Made by a program: the position numbers and the translations under genes. A DNA stretch of 64,000 bases from Abditibacteriaceae bacterium. GTDB taxonomy: Bacteria > Armatimonadota > Abditibacteriia > Abditibacteriales > Abditibacteriaceae. Positions 42,394 to 51,151 of this stretch are shown piece by piece. The DNA is taken from NCBI GenBank assembly GCA_019239895.1, contig JAFAZH010000004.1:248001-312000 (forward strand). The letters are read 5' to 3'. Positions within the stretch are counted from its first letter, which is position 1; each line of letters opens with the position of its first letter. The notes beneath the pieces were generated by a model that saw only the letters and a list, made by a program, of their open reading frames with translations, did not search any database and was not told the origin of the DNA.

Positions 42394-43101
42394 GTGAATC
42401 ACACCCACCTGTTTAAGTCCATGACATTTGACAACAAAGATAGATTTAAGTCGCCTACAGTCACAACACACTACTTCACGCCTCAGCCATTAAATAGAGA
42501 TGCAAAGGGGGCAGGCAGCCCTACAGCCATTTCCCCCCTGGAGCAAGAGGCGCATTGGACGACAGCACGGGCACATGGACACACCTTACAACTGGCCACC
42601 GGAGCCGGAGTTTTCGCTAAAGCGGGCTTGGATGCAGGCTCCCAACTGTTATTAGAAACTGCCACTTTAGACCGTGCAACCTCTATCTGCGATCTGGGCT
42701 GCGGCTGGGGCGCACTGGGCTGTTTTGCGGCAACGATAGCCCCTCAATCCTATGTTTGGATGTGCGACATTAATCTACGCGCTGTCGTGCTGGCGCGGCT
42801 TAACCTTAAACAGAACAATATCCATAATGCCACAACCTGGTGTGGCGATGGGTTGTCAGGAGTGCGTCCAGACGTTTTTGATACGGTACTGTGTAATCCG
42901 CCCGTGCGTGCCGGAAATACTGTTATTGCAAAGCTTTTTGATGACGCCCATCGTTGCTTAAAGTCGCAGGGTAGCCTGTGGGTGGTCTTGCGCACGGCTC
43001 AGGGGGCCAAAAGTTGGCAGCGACGGCTTCAGGAACAGTTTGGCAATTGTGCAACCATTGATATGGCGCACGGTTACCGCATCCTTAAAAGCATTAAATG
43101 A
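42394..43101 (+). CDS. RsmC-like small-subunit methyltransferase
   Basis: A 235-residue class I SAM-dependent methyltransferase. ICDLGCGWGALGCFAA is motif I, VWMCDINLRAVVLARLN the acidic loop, and CNPPVRAGNTV the NPP(F/Y)-type catalytic motif of the MTS/RsmC/RlmG family that methylates guanine N2 in ribosomal RNA. Here the residue after NPP is Val, not an aromatic. The start is GTG at 42394, with an ATG at 42421 as alternative. It is followed by paired hairpins. Target site is not determined. Confidence 0.85.
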   Translation: MNHTHLFKSMTFDNKDRFKSPTVTTHYFTPQPLNRDAKGAGSPTAISPLEQEAHWTTARAHGHTLQLATGAGVFAKAGLDAGSQLLLETATLDRATSICDLGCGWGALGCFAATIAPQSYVWMCDINLRAVVLARLNLKQNNIHNATTWCGDGLSGVRPDVFDTVLCNPPVRAGNTVIAKLFDDAHRCLKSQGSLWVVLRTAQGAKSWQRRLQEQFGNCATIDMAHGYRILKSIK

Positions 43102-43104
43102 CTT

Positions 43105-43168
43105 GATAGCCAGACACTCTTGTCTGGCTATCTTATGAATAAAGCAAAGCCAGACACTCTTGTCTGGC
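43105..43168 (+). repeat. Tandem hairpins with identical GCCAGACA/TGTCTGGC stems
   Basis: GCCAGACACTCTTGTCTGGC occurs twice, in 43105-43132 (with flanking GATA/TATC pairs) and 43149-43168. Each unit is a stem with a CTCT loop. They lie 3 bases after the methyltransferase stop and just before the next start, so they may serve as terminators or a REP-like mRNA-stabilising element. Confidence 0.75.
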
Positions 43169-43184
43169 CTACGTTACCCTGCTA

Positions 43185-44120
43185 ATGTCTTACCGACTCC
43201 TTCTTCCCCTCCTCTTGTTGTGTTGCGCTGGCTGTCGGCAATCAGCAACGACTCATGGACTTTCTACACAACGGGCGGTGCAGGTGTGGGGCAGCAAAGG
43301 GGCCAAGGATGGCGAGTTTATTCAACCGCGGGTGATCACTGTCACCCGCGATGGCATTGCCTATATCGCTGATATATCGGGGCGTATCCAAAAATGGACA
43401 GTCAAGGGCAAATTTATTACTTCCTGGATTGCCCCTAAATTTCGTAAAGACCAACCCGAAGGCCCGGAAGGAGTAGCCATTCTCAAAGATGGCAATGTCG
43501 CCTTTAGCAACACGCATGATTCCAAGGTCTTAATCTTTACGCCCAATGGGAAGCTGCTACGTTCTTTTGGGGGCTATGGCACGGGGCTGGGCAACTTTCT
43601 CCTGGTAACAGGGCTGTGCGTAGACCCGGAAGGATATATTTACGCGGCAGATTATGGTGGCCCTTTCGACCGCATTTCAAAATGGACGCCGCAGGGTAAG
43701 TTGGTGGCCACCTGGAGCGGGCACGGTGAAGGGCCACGCCAGTTTCGTCGCCCCTGCGGATTGGCGATTTCCAAGGCAGGCGATTTACTGGTTGCTGATG
43801 CGGGCAATCACCGCATTCAACGCCTCGACCGTAAGACAGGAGCTTATAAGGGCAGCATGGGCAGCCAGGGGCGCGGCGAGGGGCAGTTAAATTATCCCTT
43901 TGGCGTGGCCGTTGACCATGAAGGGCAGATTTACACCGTCGAGTTTGGCGCGCATCGCGTGCAGAAATGGTCGGCAGAGGGCAAGTTCTTAGCCCGCTGG
44001 GGTAGCCCCGGTCATGGGCGAGGTCAGTTGGCCAATCCGCGTGGCGTGGCGGTGGATAAAGATGAAAACGTCTATGTAGCCGATACCATGAATGATCGGG
44101 TGCAAAAGTTTCACTTTTAG
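43185..44120 (+). CDS. NHL-repeat lipoprotein
   Basis: A 311-residue exported protein. The signal peptide ends LCCAGC, a lipobox with Cys as lipid anchor. The rest consists of NHL-type beta-propeller blades, each with a line such as PRVITVTRDGIAYIADISGR, PCGLAISKAGDLLVADAGNH and PRGVAVDKDENVYVADTMND. NHL propellers bind proteins or ligands. The role at the cell surface is unknown. The gene lies between a methyltransferase gene and a pyrophosphatase gene and has no obvious operon partner. Confidence 0.88.
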   Translation: MSYRLLLPLLLLCCAGCRQSATTHGLSTQRAVQVWGSKGAKDGEFIQPRVITVTRDGIAYIADISGRIQKWTVKGKFITSWIAPKFRKDQPEGPEGVAILKDGNVAFSNTHDSKVLIFTPNGKLLRSFGGYGTGLGNFLLVTGLCVDPEGYIYAADYGGPFDRISKWTPQGKLVATWSGHGEGPRQFRRPCGLAISKAGDLLVADAGNHRIQRLDRKTGAYKGSMGSQGRGEGQLNYPFGVAVDHEGQIYTVEFGAHRVQKWSAEGKFLARWGSPGHGRGQLANPRGVAVDKDENVYVADTMNDRVQKFHF

Positions 44121-44199
44121 CAGTCCAGATAAAGGGCTACAATAAGAGTAGCCTCATCGCAGATTCACGGCTACCGATGCACTACGTTTTACCTTTGCT

Positions 44200-44787
44200 A
44201 TGAAACAAATCAATTTCCATGACATACCTCCTTTCCTGCAAGATGACCCGGACGAGCCGTTTGGTCTTCGCATTATTATCGAGACGCCGCGCGGCACCGG
44301 TCATAAATTCAAATGGGACGAAGAGTTTGGTGTGCTTTCCCTCAGTCGCATTTTGCGCAGTGGCATGGTCTGGCCCTGCGACTTTGGCTTTATCCCTCAA
44401 TCGTTGGGGGAAGATGGTGACCCGCTTGATGTGGCGCTGTTGACTGATGAAGCTACCTTTCCCGGATGCTTGGTGGAAGCTCGCTTGTTAGGTGTCATTG
44501 GCTTGGTTAAAGATGGCGAAGTGAATGATCGTCTCATTGCCTGTCCCACCGCCAAGACCGCTCCGGGTTGGAAAGATGTCCATAAACTCGAAGATATTTC
44601 GCCACGCCAACTCAAGGAAATTGAAGCGTTTTTGAAGGACTATAACACCTTTGAAGGCAGTGAAATTGAACTGACAGGCTGGCGACCCGCTCAGGACGCA
44701 ATGGAAACGGCCCGCGCCGCTGTGCAGCGTTGGAAAAAGCAGCAGAACCGCAAAAGCAAAAAGCCGAGTAGCAAAAAGAAGAAGTAA
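44200..44787 (+). CDS. ppa: Family I inorganic pyrophosphatase
   Basis: A 195-residue soluble pyrophosphatase, which splits diphosphate to phosphate and drives biosynthesis. Key blocks are FKWDEEFGVLSL (Lys and Glu in the active site), WPCDFGFIPQSLGEDGDPLD (the signature D-x-D-x-x-D, with three Asp for Mg2+), and DVHKLEDI. Here WPCDFGF stands where YPxNYGF or similar is common. The C-terminus is a Lys-rich tail (SKKPSSKKKK). The stop overlaps the start of the zeta-like kinase by one base, suggesting coupling. Confidence 0.92.
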   Translation: MKQINFHDIPPFLQDDPDEPFGLRIIIETPRGTGHKFKWDEEFGVLSLSRILRSGMVWPCDFGFIPQSLGEDGDPLDVALLTDEATFPGCLVEARLLGVIGLVKDGEVNDRLIACPTAKTAPGWKDVHKLEDISPRQLKEIEAFLKDYNTFEGSEIELTGWRPAQDAMETARAAVQRWKKQQNRKSKKPSSKKKK

Positions 44788-45345
44788 TGCCTGACCTTTA
44801 TCTTATAGGCGGCCCGAATGGAGCAGGCAAAACGACGATTGCCCTTCAACTATTGCCAACGTGGGGTTGCCATGAGTTTGTTAATGCCGATTCTATTGCG
44901 GCTGCCTTATCGCCTTTTGATCCAGAAAGTGTAGCCTTGCAAGCTGGCGTCCTGATGCTCAAACGACTACATGATCTAGCCGGAAAAGGTTAATTTCGGT
45001 ACGGAAAGCACTTTAGCCGCACGAGCATTTGTGCCATTTATTCAGGAGTGTCAAGCTAAGGGTTATCAATTCAAGTTGTGTTATATCTGGCTGCCTAATG
45101 TTGAAGTTGCCATTGAACGTGTCACCGCCCGCGTGCGAGCAGGAAGCCATTCCATACCAGAAGAAGCAATTAGACGCCGCTATGAATCAGGACGGGTTAA
45201 TTTTTGGCAACTATATGCCCCTCTAGCTGATCATTGGATTGTATTTAATAACTCTGGGGATGAGGCTATTGTAGTCGCGGAAGGTAGGCAAGGAACTGCC
45301 TTAGAGGTATTACAACCACAAGTATGGAGGCAGATTATCACATGA
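44787..45345 (+). pseudogene. Zeta-toxin-like P-loop kinase, frameshifted
   Basis: The first frame (44787-44993, 68 aa) carries the P-loop LIGGPNGAGKTTIALQLL and FVNADSIAAALSPFD, the start of a zeta-toxin/COG4185 fold. It ends at TAA in GGAAAAGGTTAA. The next part continues in another frame: VNFGTESTLAARAFVPFI, then GYQFKLCYIWLPNVEVAIER, as in full-length homologues. Removing one A from the AAAA run at 44984-44987 would restore one continuous protein (GKVNFGTEST). So either a real one-base insertion, a sequencing slip or recoding. Zeta-type kinases phosphorylate UDP-sugars in toxin systems. The small gene next overlaps its end. Confidence 0.85.
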
Positions 45346-45539
45346 ACGATGCCGCTAACAATGAACTGTCCAGGCTCTCTCCAGAGGCTCAAGTTGCTCT
45401 TATTGCTGCTCGTGAGGCAGTGTCACGCGCTATTGAAAGGCATCGCCGCATGGGTGAGTCTATCGTCATTTGGCGCGATGGCAAAGTCGTCATCGTACCA
45501 CCGGAAGAAATTCCACCACGCGATTTAGCGGCCCAATAG
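45342..45539 (+). CDS. Small putative antitoxin-like protein (65 aa)
   Basis: A 65-residue protein overlapping the zeta-like gene end by 4 bases (ATGA). SPEAQVALIAAREAVSRAIE is a helical block, and SIVIWRDGKVVIVPPEEIPP a strand pair. The coupling with a zeta-type kinase and the small size support an antitoxin or immunity role. No named family is recognised. Its stop is 6 bases before the 41-bp inverted repeat of element D. Confidence 0.7.
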   Translation: MNDAANNELSRLSPEAQVALIAAREAVSRAIERHRRMGESIVIWRDGKVVIVPPEEIPPRDLAAQ

Positions 45540-45545
45540 CCGATA

Positions 45546-46053
45546 GTTAAATGACAAGGTGAGAGGGTGACAAGGTGAGGGGGTGACAGAAACAACTATG
45601 GCAGAGAGGATTATATGCCATCGGGATTTAGACGTTTATAAGAGATCTTTTGATAATTCTATGCGTATATTTGAGTTAACAAAGACATTCCCTAAAGAAG
45701 AAACCTACTCACTTACAGATCAGATACGACGTTCTTCACGCTCAGTAAGTGCTAACTTAGCTGAAGCCTGGCGCAAACGCCGATATGAGGCAGCCTTTAT
45801 TAGCAAATTGAGTGATGCTGAAACAGAAGCAGCAGAAACGCAAGTCTGGTTGGAATACGCCGTAAAATGCAGTTACATCTCCCCTGAAGCAGGTAAGGAG
45901 TTATATAAAGCTTATAACGGGATAATTAGCACTCTGGTAGGCATGATGAACCATCCTGAAACCTGGGTTATAACATCTCCACGCAAAGCACCTGTCCCAT
46001 GAATACCTTTTTTCACCCCCTCACCTTGTCACCCTCTCACCTTGTCATTTAAC
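45546..46053. mobile_element. Element D: four-helix-bundle gene between perfect 41-bp inverted repeats
   Basis: The left arm 45546-45586 (GTTAAATGACAAGGTGAGAG...) is the exact reverse complement of 46013-46053, all 41 bases. The arms are themselves built from iterated TGACAAGGTGAGRGGG words. Between them lies one gene of the S23/four-helix-bundle family (45598-46002). The element fits between two genes with only 6 and 4 bases to spare. The layout resembles the 23S rRNA intervening sequences that carry S23-type genes and fold by terminal complementarity, but here it stands in an intergenic gap. Mobility is an inference. Confidence 0.85.
45598..46002 (+). CDS. Four-helix-bundle protein (S23/IVP family, TIGR02436-like)
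   Basis: A 134-residue all-helical protein. CHRDLDVYKRSFDNSMRIFE, TFPKEETYSLTDQIRRSSRS, VSANLAEAWRKRRYEAAFI and LSDAETEAAETQVWLEYAV follow the classic pattern of the 23S-rRNA-intervening-sequence protein family. These are homologues of Avd, the accessory protein of diversity-generating retroelements. The ATG at 45598 lies just after the left arm; a start at 45583 within the arm would add five residues. Avd-type proteins form pentameric barrels and bind nucleic acid. Here no reverse transcriptase is close. It is the only gene of element D. Confidence 0.92.
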   Translation: MAERIICHRDLDVYKRSFDNSMRIFELTKTFPKEETYSLTDQIRRSSRSVSANLAEAWRKRRYEAAFISKLSDAETEAAETQVWLEYAVKCSYISPEAGKELYKAYNGIISTLVGMMNHPETWVITSPRKAPVP

Positions 46054-46057
46054 GACT

Positions 46058-49006
46058 ATGAACCTCGGCGTCTCCTTTACCAATCCGTGGGCGTTGTTAT
46101 TATGGCCGCCGCTTGTCGCCTATTTTAGCTGGCTGGCGCGGCATTCATTAGCTGACCTTTCCACGTTGCGGCGGCGTTTGGCGCTGGGGTTACGCATTCT
46201 CATTACCACCCTCGTTATCCTCGCTTTAGCCGGATTGCAATTAGTGCATTTCAATCGTGACCTGGCGGTCATGTTTGTGGTGGACTACTCCGATTCCGTG
46301 GGGCCGAATGCTAAAGAAGCCGCCCAACGCTATATTGATACCGCCATTAAAGCACGTAAGACCAATGATAAATGGGGCGTGGTGGTGTTTGGCCGGGAGG
46401 CTTACATTGACCAAACGGTCAGTGGTGCCCCCACACTGGGCAAAATTCAGACGGTGCCCGCCACAGAATTCACCGACATCGCCGCCGCCATTCGCTTGGG
46501 CATGGCCTCTTTGCCGGATGGAATGCAAAAGCGATTGGTCATCCTCAGCGATGGCAACGAGAATTTAGGCAATGCCTTAGATGAAGCGCAGGTCGCACGT
46601 AATAACGATGTCACCATTGATGTGGTGCCCCTCACCTCGCCACAACGCCATGAGGTGTTACTGGAAAAACTGACCCTGCCCAGCGAAGCCAAGATTGGCG
46701 AACCCCTCGAAGTTAAAGTGGTAGCGCGTGCCACACAGGATACCGATTCGCAAATCAAGCTATTCCGCGATGGCAAATATCTCGGCTCACGCAACGTGCA
46801 TCTTTCACGCGGCAAGAACGTGTTCGTATTTCCCCAGAGCATCGAAGAAGCGGGAGCCGCCACTTTTGAAGCACAAATTGAAGCGCCGCGCGGCATGGAC
46901 ACCATTACCGAAAATAACCGCGCCCTTGGCTTTGTCAATGTGCAGGGCAAGCCACGCGTGCTCCTCGTTTCCAATGATCCGCAACAGGGCCAATTCCTCT
47001 TAAACGCTTTGCAGCGCGAGAAAGTCAATGTGGAACTGCGCGGCGCAGGTGGCGTACCGGAGCAGTTGCGTGCCATGCAACCCTATGACGCCATTATCCT
47101 CAGCAATGTCCCTGCCTGGGATTTAAGCACCAAGCAGATGCTATCGCTGCAATCGTATGTGCGCGACTTAGGGTGTGGTCTGATTATGGTCGGCGGCGAG
47201 TATTCCTATGGGCCAGGCGGCTATCGCTCCACCCCGGTAGAGGAAACCCTGCCCGTGACGATGGACATTAAGAACATGCAATATATTCCCGGCGGCGCGG
47301 TGGCGCTGATTATGCACTCGTGCGAGTTTCCCGCCGGTAACGATTGGGCAAAAGCGGTATGCAGCCAGGTTACGCGGCAGATGGGCGATAACGACTATGA
47401 GGGACTTTGCGTCTTCGGCATGGATGCGACCTGGGTTTACCCGATGCTCAAAGTTGGCTCCAATCGCAACAAGATGTTGACCTTAATCCGCAGCATCAAC
47501 CCCGGCGATATGCTCGACTTCGACTCGGCCCTGGAACTTTCTTATAAAGGACTCACCAGCACCAAAGCCTATTTAAAACACTGCATTATCCTGAGTGATG
47601 GTGACCCCAGCCCACCCACGCCGCAACTCGTGGCCAAGTTTAACGCGGCTCACATTACCGTTTCTACAGTCGTGATTCAGCCGCATGATTCCAGCGGCGC
47701 AGCGAATATGTGGCGCATCGCGCGGCAGCATCATGGGCGCTTTTATCAGGTCAAAAATCCGCGCGAAATTCCCAACATCTTCTTAAAAGAAGCGGCTACC
47801 GTGTCGCGCTCGGCGATTATTGAGGAGACCTTCACCCCCCACGTCGGGGCCGATAGCTCCATCATTAAGGGCATCACGCAAATGCCGCCGCTGTTGGGCT
47901 ATGTAGGCACCTCGCAGAAACCCACCGCGCACCCCGTATTGCTAAGCCATCAGAACGACCCAATCCTGGCGACGTGGCAATATGGGCTGGGTAAATCCGT
48001 GGCGTTTACCAGCGATGCGCAACAACGGTGGGCCGCTCCCTGGCTGCAATGGCCGGGGTTCTCTAAGATGTGGGCACAGACAGTGCGCTGGAGTATGCGG
48101 CAAAGCAGTTCCAGCGATCTGCAAACTTCGGTGGACATTGATAAAGGTCGGGGTAAAATCACCATTGAGGCGGTTGATGAAAAAGGCAACTTCCTGAACT
48201 TCCTGAACCCCAAAGCTCGCCTCGTGCCGCCCGACTTAAAAGGTGTTGACCTATCCCTCGACCAAACTGGCCCCGGCCATTATGAAGCTAACTTTGATGC
48301 GCGTCAACTCGGCACCTATCTGGTAAATATTCAAACCAAGCGCGGCGATAAGACAACTTCTCAGGTGACAGGTGGTGTCCTCCCCTACTCACCCGAATAT
48401 AACGCGGTTGGCACCAATGACCCGCTGTTGTCACGTATCGCAGAAATCGGTGAGGGGGAAGCTGTGCCCTTTGATAAAGCAGCGCAAGTCTTTGCCCGCC
48501 CACACATTGAAGCCCGTCTGCCCCAAGATGTCTGGTTGCCCCTCCTCATGTTGGCAACGTGTCTGTTCCCGCTCGATGTCGCCGTGCGTCGTCTAATGTG
48601 GGGTGAAACTGAAGTAGAAAGTTTAGGCCAGCGCGTGCGGAATTTCCGTCAGGGCCGCGCCACACGCACCACCAAAACCACCCAACGTGACGAGTCCATG
48701 AACCGTCTGCTACGCACCAAGCAGCGCGGCACGATTACTCCCGATGCCACAACTGCGGATGCTCAGGCCCCAGCCTCTCCAACAGTTGCTCCACCCTCAG
48801 CCCCACCATCCAACGTCACGCCAGTCGCACCACCTATCGCGCCGCCACCGCCCGGAGGCACTGTTCAACCTCCCCCATCTCAGCCGCCAATTGCCCAGCC
48901 CCAGCCGGAAGCCGTGCCACCCTCACCACCAGAACCAAGCGAGACCGAACTCGACCCAATGGAGCGCCTCCGCCGTGCCAAACGCCGCGCCCGTGGCGAA
49001 GAGTAA
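46058..49006 (+). CDS. Membrane protein with VWA and glutamine-amidotransferase-like domains
   Basis: A 982-residue protein. Two N-terminal helices (NPWALLLWPPLVAYFSWLA and LRILITTLVILALAGLQL) are followed by a VWA domain with MFVVDYSDSVGPNAKEAA, where the metal site is D-Y-S-D-S rather than DxSxS. A GATase1-like region (~300-400: RVLLVSND, IILSNVPAW, GLIMVGGEYSYGPGGY) is followed by a second VWA-like region (~420-560) with HCIILSDGDPSPPT. A C-terminal helix (WLPLLMLATCLFPLDVAV) and a Pro-rich tail close it. The pattern resembles BatA-like/YfbK-type envelope proteins of unknown role. Starts 4 bases after element D. Confidence 0.85.
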   Translation: MNLGVSFTNPWALLLWPPLVAYFSWLARHSLADLSTLRRRLALGLRILITTLVILALAGLQLVHFNRDLAVMFVVDYSDSVGPNAKEAAQRYIDTAIKARKTNDKWGVVVFGREAYIDQTVSGAPTLGKIQTVPATEFTDIAAAIRLGMASLPDGMQKRLVILSDGNENLGNALDEAQVARNNDVTIDVVPLTSPQRHEVLLEKLTLPSEAKIGEPLEVKVVARATQDTDSQIKLFRDGKYLGSRNVHLSRGKNVFVFPQSIEEAGAATFEAQIEAPRGMDTITENNRALGFVNVQGKPRVLLVSNDPQQGQFLLNALQREKVNVELRGAGGVPEQLRAMQPYDAIILSNVPAWDLSTKQMLSLQSYVRDLGCGLIMVGGEYSYGPGGYRSTPVEETLPVTMDIKNMQYIPGGAVALIMHSCEFPAGNDWAKAVCSQVTRQMGDNDYEGLCVFGMDATWVYPMLKVGSNRNKMLTLIRSINPGDMLDFDSALELSYKGLTSTKAYLKHCIILSDGDPSPPTPQLVAKFNAAHITVSTVVIQPHDSSGAANMWRIARQHHGRFYQVKNPREIPNIFLKEAATVSRSAIIEETFTPHVGADSSIIKGITQMPPLLGYVGTSQKPTAHPVLLSHQNDPILATWQYGLGKSVAFTSDAQQRWAAPWLQWPGFSKMWAQTVRWSMRQSSSSDLQTSVDIDKGRGKITIEAVDEKGNFLNFLNPKARLVPPDLKGVDLSLDQTGPGHYEANFDARQLGTYLVNIQTKRGDKTTSQVTGGVLPYSPEYNAVGTNDPLLSRIAEIGEGEAVPFDKAAQVFARPHIEARLPQDVWLPLLMLATCLFPLDVAVRRLMWGETEVESLGQRVRNFRQGRATRTTKTTQRDESMNRLLRTKQRGTITPDATTADAQAPASPTVAPPSAPPSNVTPVAPPIAPPPPGGTVQPPPSQPPIAQPQPEAVPPSPPEPSETELDPMERLRRAKRRARGEE

Positions 49007-49049
49007 AGCACGATTTTTATGTGGGAGGCACTAGGAAGGTTGAGTTCAA

Positions 49050-49991
49050 TTAAGGCACAAGAACTTCAATAGCTTTGGGTTGAATTGTGAATTCAGCCGG
49101 GGTGGTGCCCATGATTTCTCCATCCACAAGCAAAGGTAATGGAGGCTCGCTCTCGATAACGACATGGCGGGCGCAGAACATAGTGACTTTAGGATGCGTG
49201 ACATGCGTGCCCCTAAAGACGGATGGAAAGGCACGCAAGAATTCTAATGCCCCTGCCTCACGAATGATACATAGGTCAAACATCCCATCGTCTATCTGAG
49301 CATCAGGGGCAACCTTCATTCCCCCACCATAGCCCTGAGCGTTCGCTACCGCGCACAGCATAGCACGCAATTCGTGCGTGAGACCATCTAAAGTCAGGCG
49401 GAGAGTGGCAGCACGAAAGGTGTGCAGTGATTGCAACACTGCCGCAATATAAGCCGGGGTGCCATGCAGGTAGCGAAAACCCTGATTGATGCGCTCCGCC
49501 ACTACCGCATCGAACCCACAGCCAGCCACATTGATAAACCACCGCCCCTTGACCTGTCCCAAATCTACTGACTGTGGTGTGCCACAGAGAATTGTCTGCA
49601 CTGCAAATTCCAGGTTATTGCTTATGCCCTGTGCTTTATGCTCTGCACTGAGTTGGGGCATAAGGCCCAGAAAGCGAGCTAAATCGTTGCCAGTGCCAAG
49701 GGGTAGAATACCTAAACGCGCTCTTGTGCCAACGATACCATTGACCACCGCACCACAAGTCCCATCGCCACCAGCCGCCACCACGACATCTGCTCCATCT
49801 GCGGCAGCCGTAGCCGCTAACTCTTGGGCACTACCAGGGCCAGTCGTTTCCACAATGCTCCAATCTGCGGGAACTGTACCTGAAGTAACCGAACTATTTG
49901 CGACTCGCGTCAGCACTTCCTCTAACTGCTGACGATAGCGTGCTCCCCTCCCCCGTCCAGCAGTCGGGTTCAGAACAATGGTAATCTTCAT
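49050..49991 (-). CDS. Diacylglycerol kinase family protein (YegS/DagK-like)
   Basis: A 313-residue lipid-kinase-like protein. It opens KITIVLNPTAGRGRGARY, has the nucleotide-binding motif VVAAGGDGTCGAVVNGIVG, and a GILPLGTGNDLARFLGL block, all typical for DAGK catalytic domains. The C-terminal beta domain has DGLTHELRAMLCAVANAQG and GGGMKVAPDAQIDDGMFDL. Such kinases phosphorylate diacylglycerol or related lipids with ATP in membrane recycling. The substrate is not proven. No close partner gene is evident. Confidence 0.93.
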   Translation of the reverse strand: MKITIVLNPTAGRGRGARYRQQLEEVLTRVANSSVTSGTVPADWSIVETTGPGSAQELAATAAADGADVVVAAGGDGTCGAVVNGIVGTRARLGILPLGTGNDLARFLGLMPQLSAEHKAQGISNNLEFAVQTILCGTPQSVDLGQVKGRWFINVAGCGFDAVVAERINQGFRYLHGTPAYIAAVLQSLHTFRAATLRLTLDGLTHELRAMLCAVANAQGYGGGMKVAPDAQIDDGMFDLCIIREAGALEFLRAFPSVFRGTHVTHPKVTMFCARHVVIESEPPLPLLVDGEIMGTTPAEFTIQPKAIEVLVP

Positions 49992-50043
49992 TGGTGCTTT
50001 GGGAAGGGACAGTTAGGATAGAGGAATATCTATGGAATTAAAT

Positions 50044-51129
50044 CTAATGTCCACTTTCCGGCACAGCATACGCATAAACCGCAGCTTGCTGCTGCCCCTG
50101 ACGCCGCACTGCTAAATATAGCCTGCGCAGTTCTGGCACAAACAAAGCCGTGCGTGCCCCAGTAACAGTGGCAATCCGGGCTATTGGATGATAGTGATCT
50201 GCATCAACTTGCTCGATAACATCTATAAACCCCTCGTCACAGGCAGCATAGATAAGCTGGTGTGCAGCGTCATAAAAAATGTCATCCGTGTCGCCATCAA
50301 TCTTTGCACGCGTCACTAATTTTCCCGACACTGTATCGTAAACGAGCATTTGCGCCGGATTGCGGCAGCCAATGAATAGGCGATGATGTGTTCCATCCAA
50401 GGCCATTGGGAAGTTGCTGCGCGCATTTACTAAAGGCCAGGTCGTAATTCGGGTAGCCTTGGCACGGTCAATGATAGCGATGTGGTCTGCCCCTGGCACA
50501 TTCACGAAAAGGCGCGAGCCAGACTTTTCCAATTGAAATGATTCGGGATGCCCATCTAATTTGATGTCACCCAATCGCTCTCCTGTCGCCGGATTCAGAA
50601 TGTCTAACGCACCATCACCATACCCGACATAAATTCGCTTTGCAGTGCTATCATAGCGCACATTATCGGCATCATCACCGAGCTTTACACCTTTAATTAA
50701 ATTAAAACTTTTGCCATCGAAGATGTCGCAAGTTCCACTTTGGCCGTTAGCCACGAAGATTCGGTTGAGGCTCGGCACAAAAGCCACGCCTTGCGGTTCC
50801 TGCAAATTAGGAATGCTGTGGACTCGCTGTCCAGCACGCAAATCAACCACTTCCAGGCTGTTATTTCCCAACGCCGCCACAAATAAGCGTTGTCCCTGAA
50901 CATCAACCGCCAGATGATCTATTCTCCCTTCAACATCCAGCAGGGGAATAGTCTGCACCAGGCGCAGGGGCAAGCTGTGAGGTTGCCCCTTTGAAACAGA
51001 CACTTCATGGGGTTGCGTGACTGGTGCAGCCGGGAGCGGTGTGGTTTGACTGTAGACTTGTTCTTTTTTACCACACGCGACCAGCATAAGCGTCGCCACC
51101 AGCCAAATGACGCTCCATCTTCTCATCAT
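50044..51129 (-). CDS. YncE-like beta-propeller lipoprotein
   Basis: About 361 residues from the ATG at 51129 (MMRRWSVIWLVATL), chosen to avoid overlap with the upstream gene, as a frame extends to 51183. The signal peptide ends LMLVACGKKEQ, a lipobox. The rest is a seven-bladed propeller with recurrent lines such as RLFVAALGNNSLEVVDLRAG, RIFVANGQSGTCDIFDGKSF and RIYVGYGDGALDILNPATG. These YncE/cytochrome-D1-like folds bind DNA or ligands in known cases, but function here is open. Ends near the isomerase gene and reads in the same direction. Confidence 0.85.
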   Translation of the reverse strand: MMRRWSVIWLVATLMLVACGKKEQVYSQTTPLPAAPVTQPHEVSVSKGQPHSLPLRLVQTIPLLDVEGRIDHLAVDVQGQRLFVAALGNNSLEVVDLRAGQRVHSIPNLQEPQGVAFVPSLNRIFVANGQSGTCDIFDGKSFNLIKGVKLGDDADNVRYDSTAKRIYVGYGDGALDILNPATGERLGDIKLDGHPESFQLEKSGSRLFVNVPGADHIAIIDRAKATRITTWPLVNARSNFPMALDGTHHRLFIGCRNPAQMLVYDTVSGKLVTRAKIDGDTDDIFYDAAHQLIYAACDEGFIDVIEQVDADHYHPIARIATVTGARTALFVPELRRLYLAVRRQGQQQAAVYAYAVPESGH

Positions 51130-51151
51130 GGCAGTAAAGCTTCTGCTTCTC

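Noticed and set aside
45598-46002. Reading the S23-family gene as part of a diversity-generating retroelement
   Set aside because: No reverse transcriptase, template repeat or variable repeat is visible within the window.
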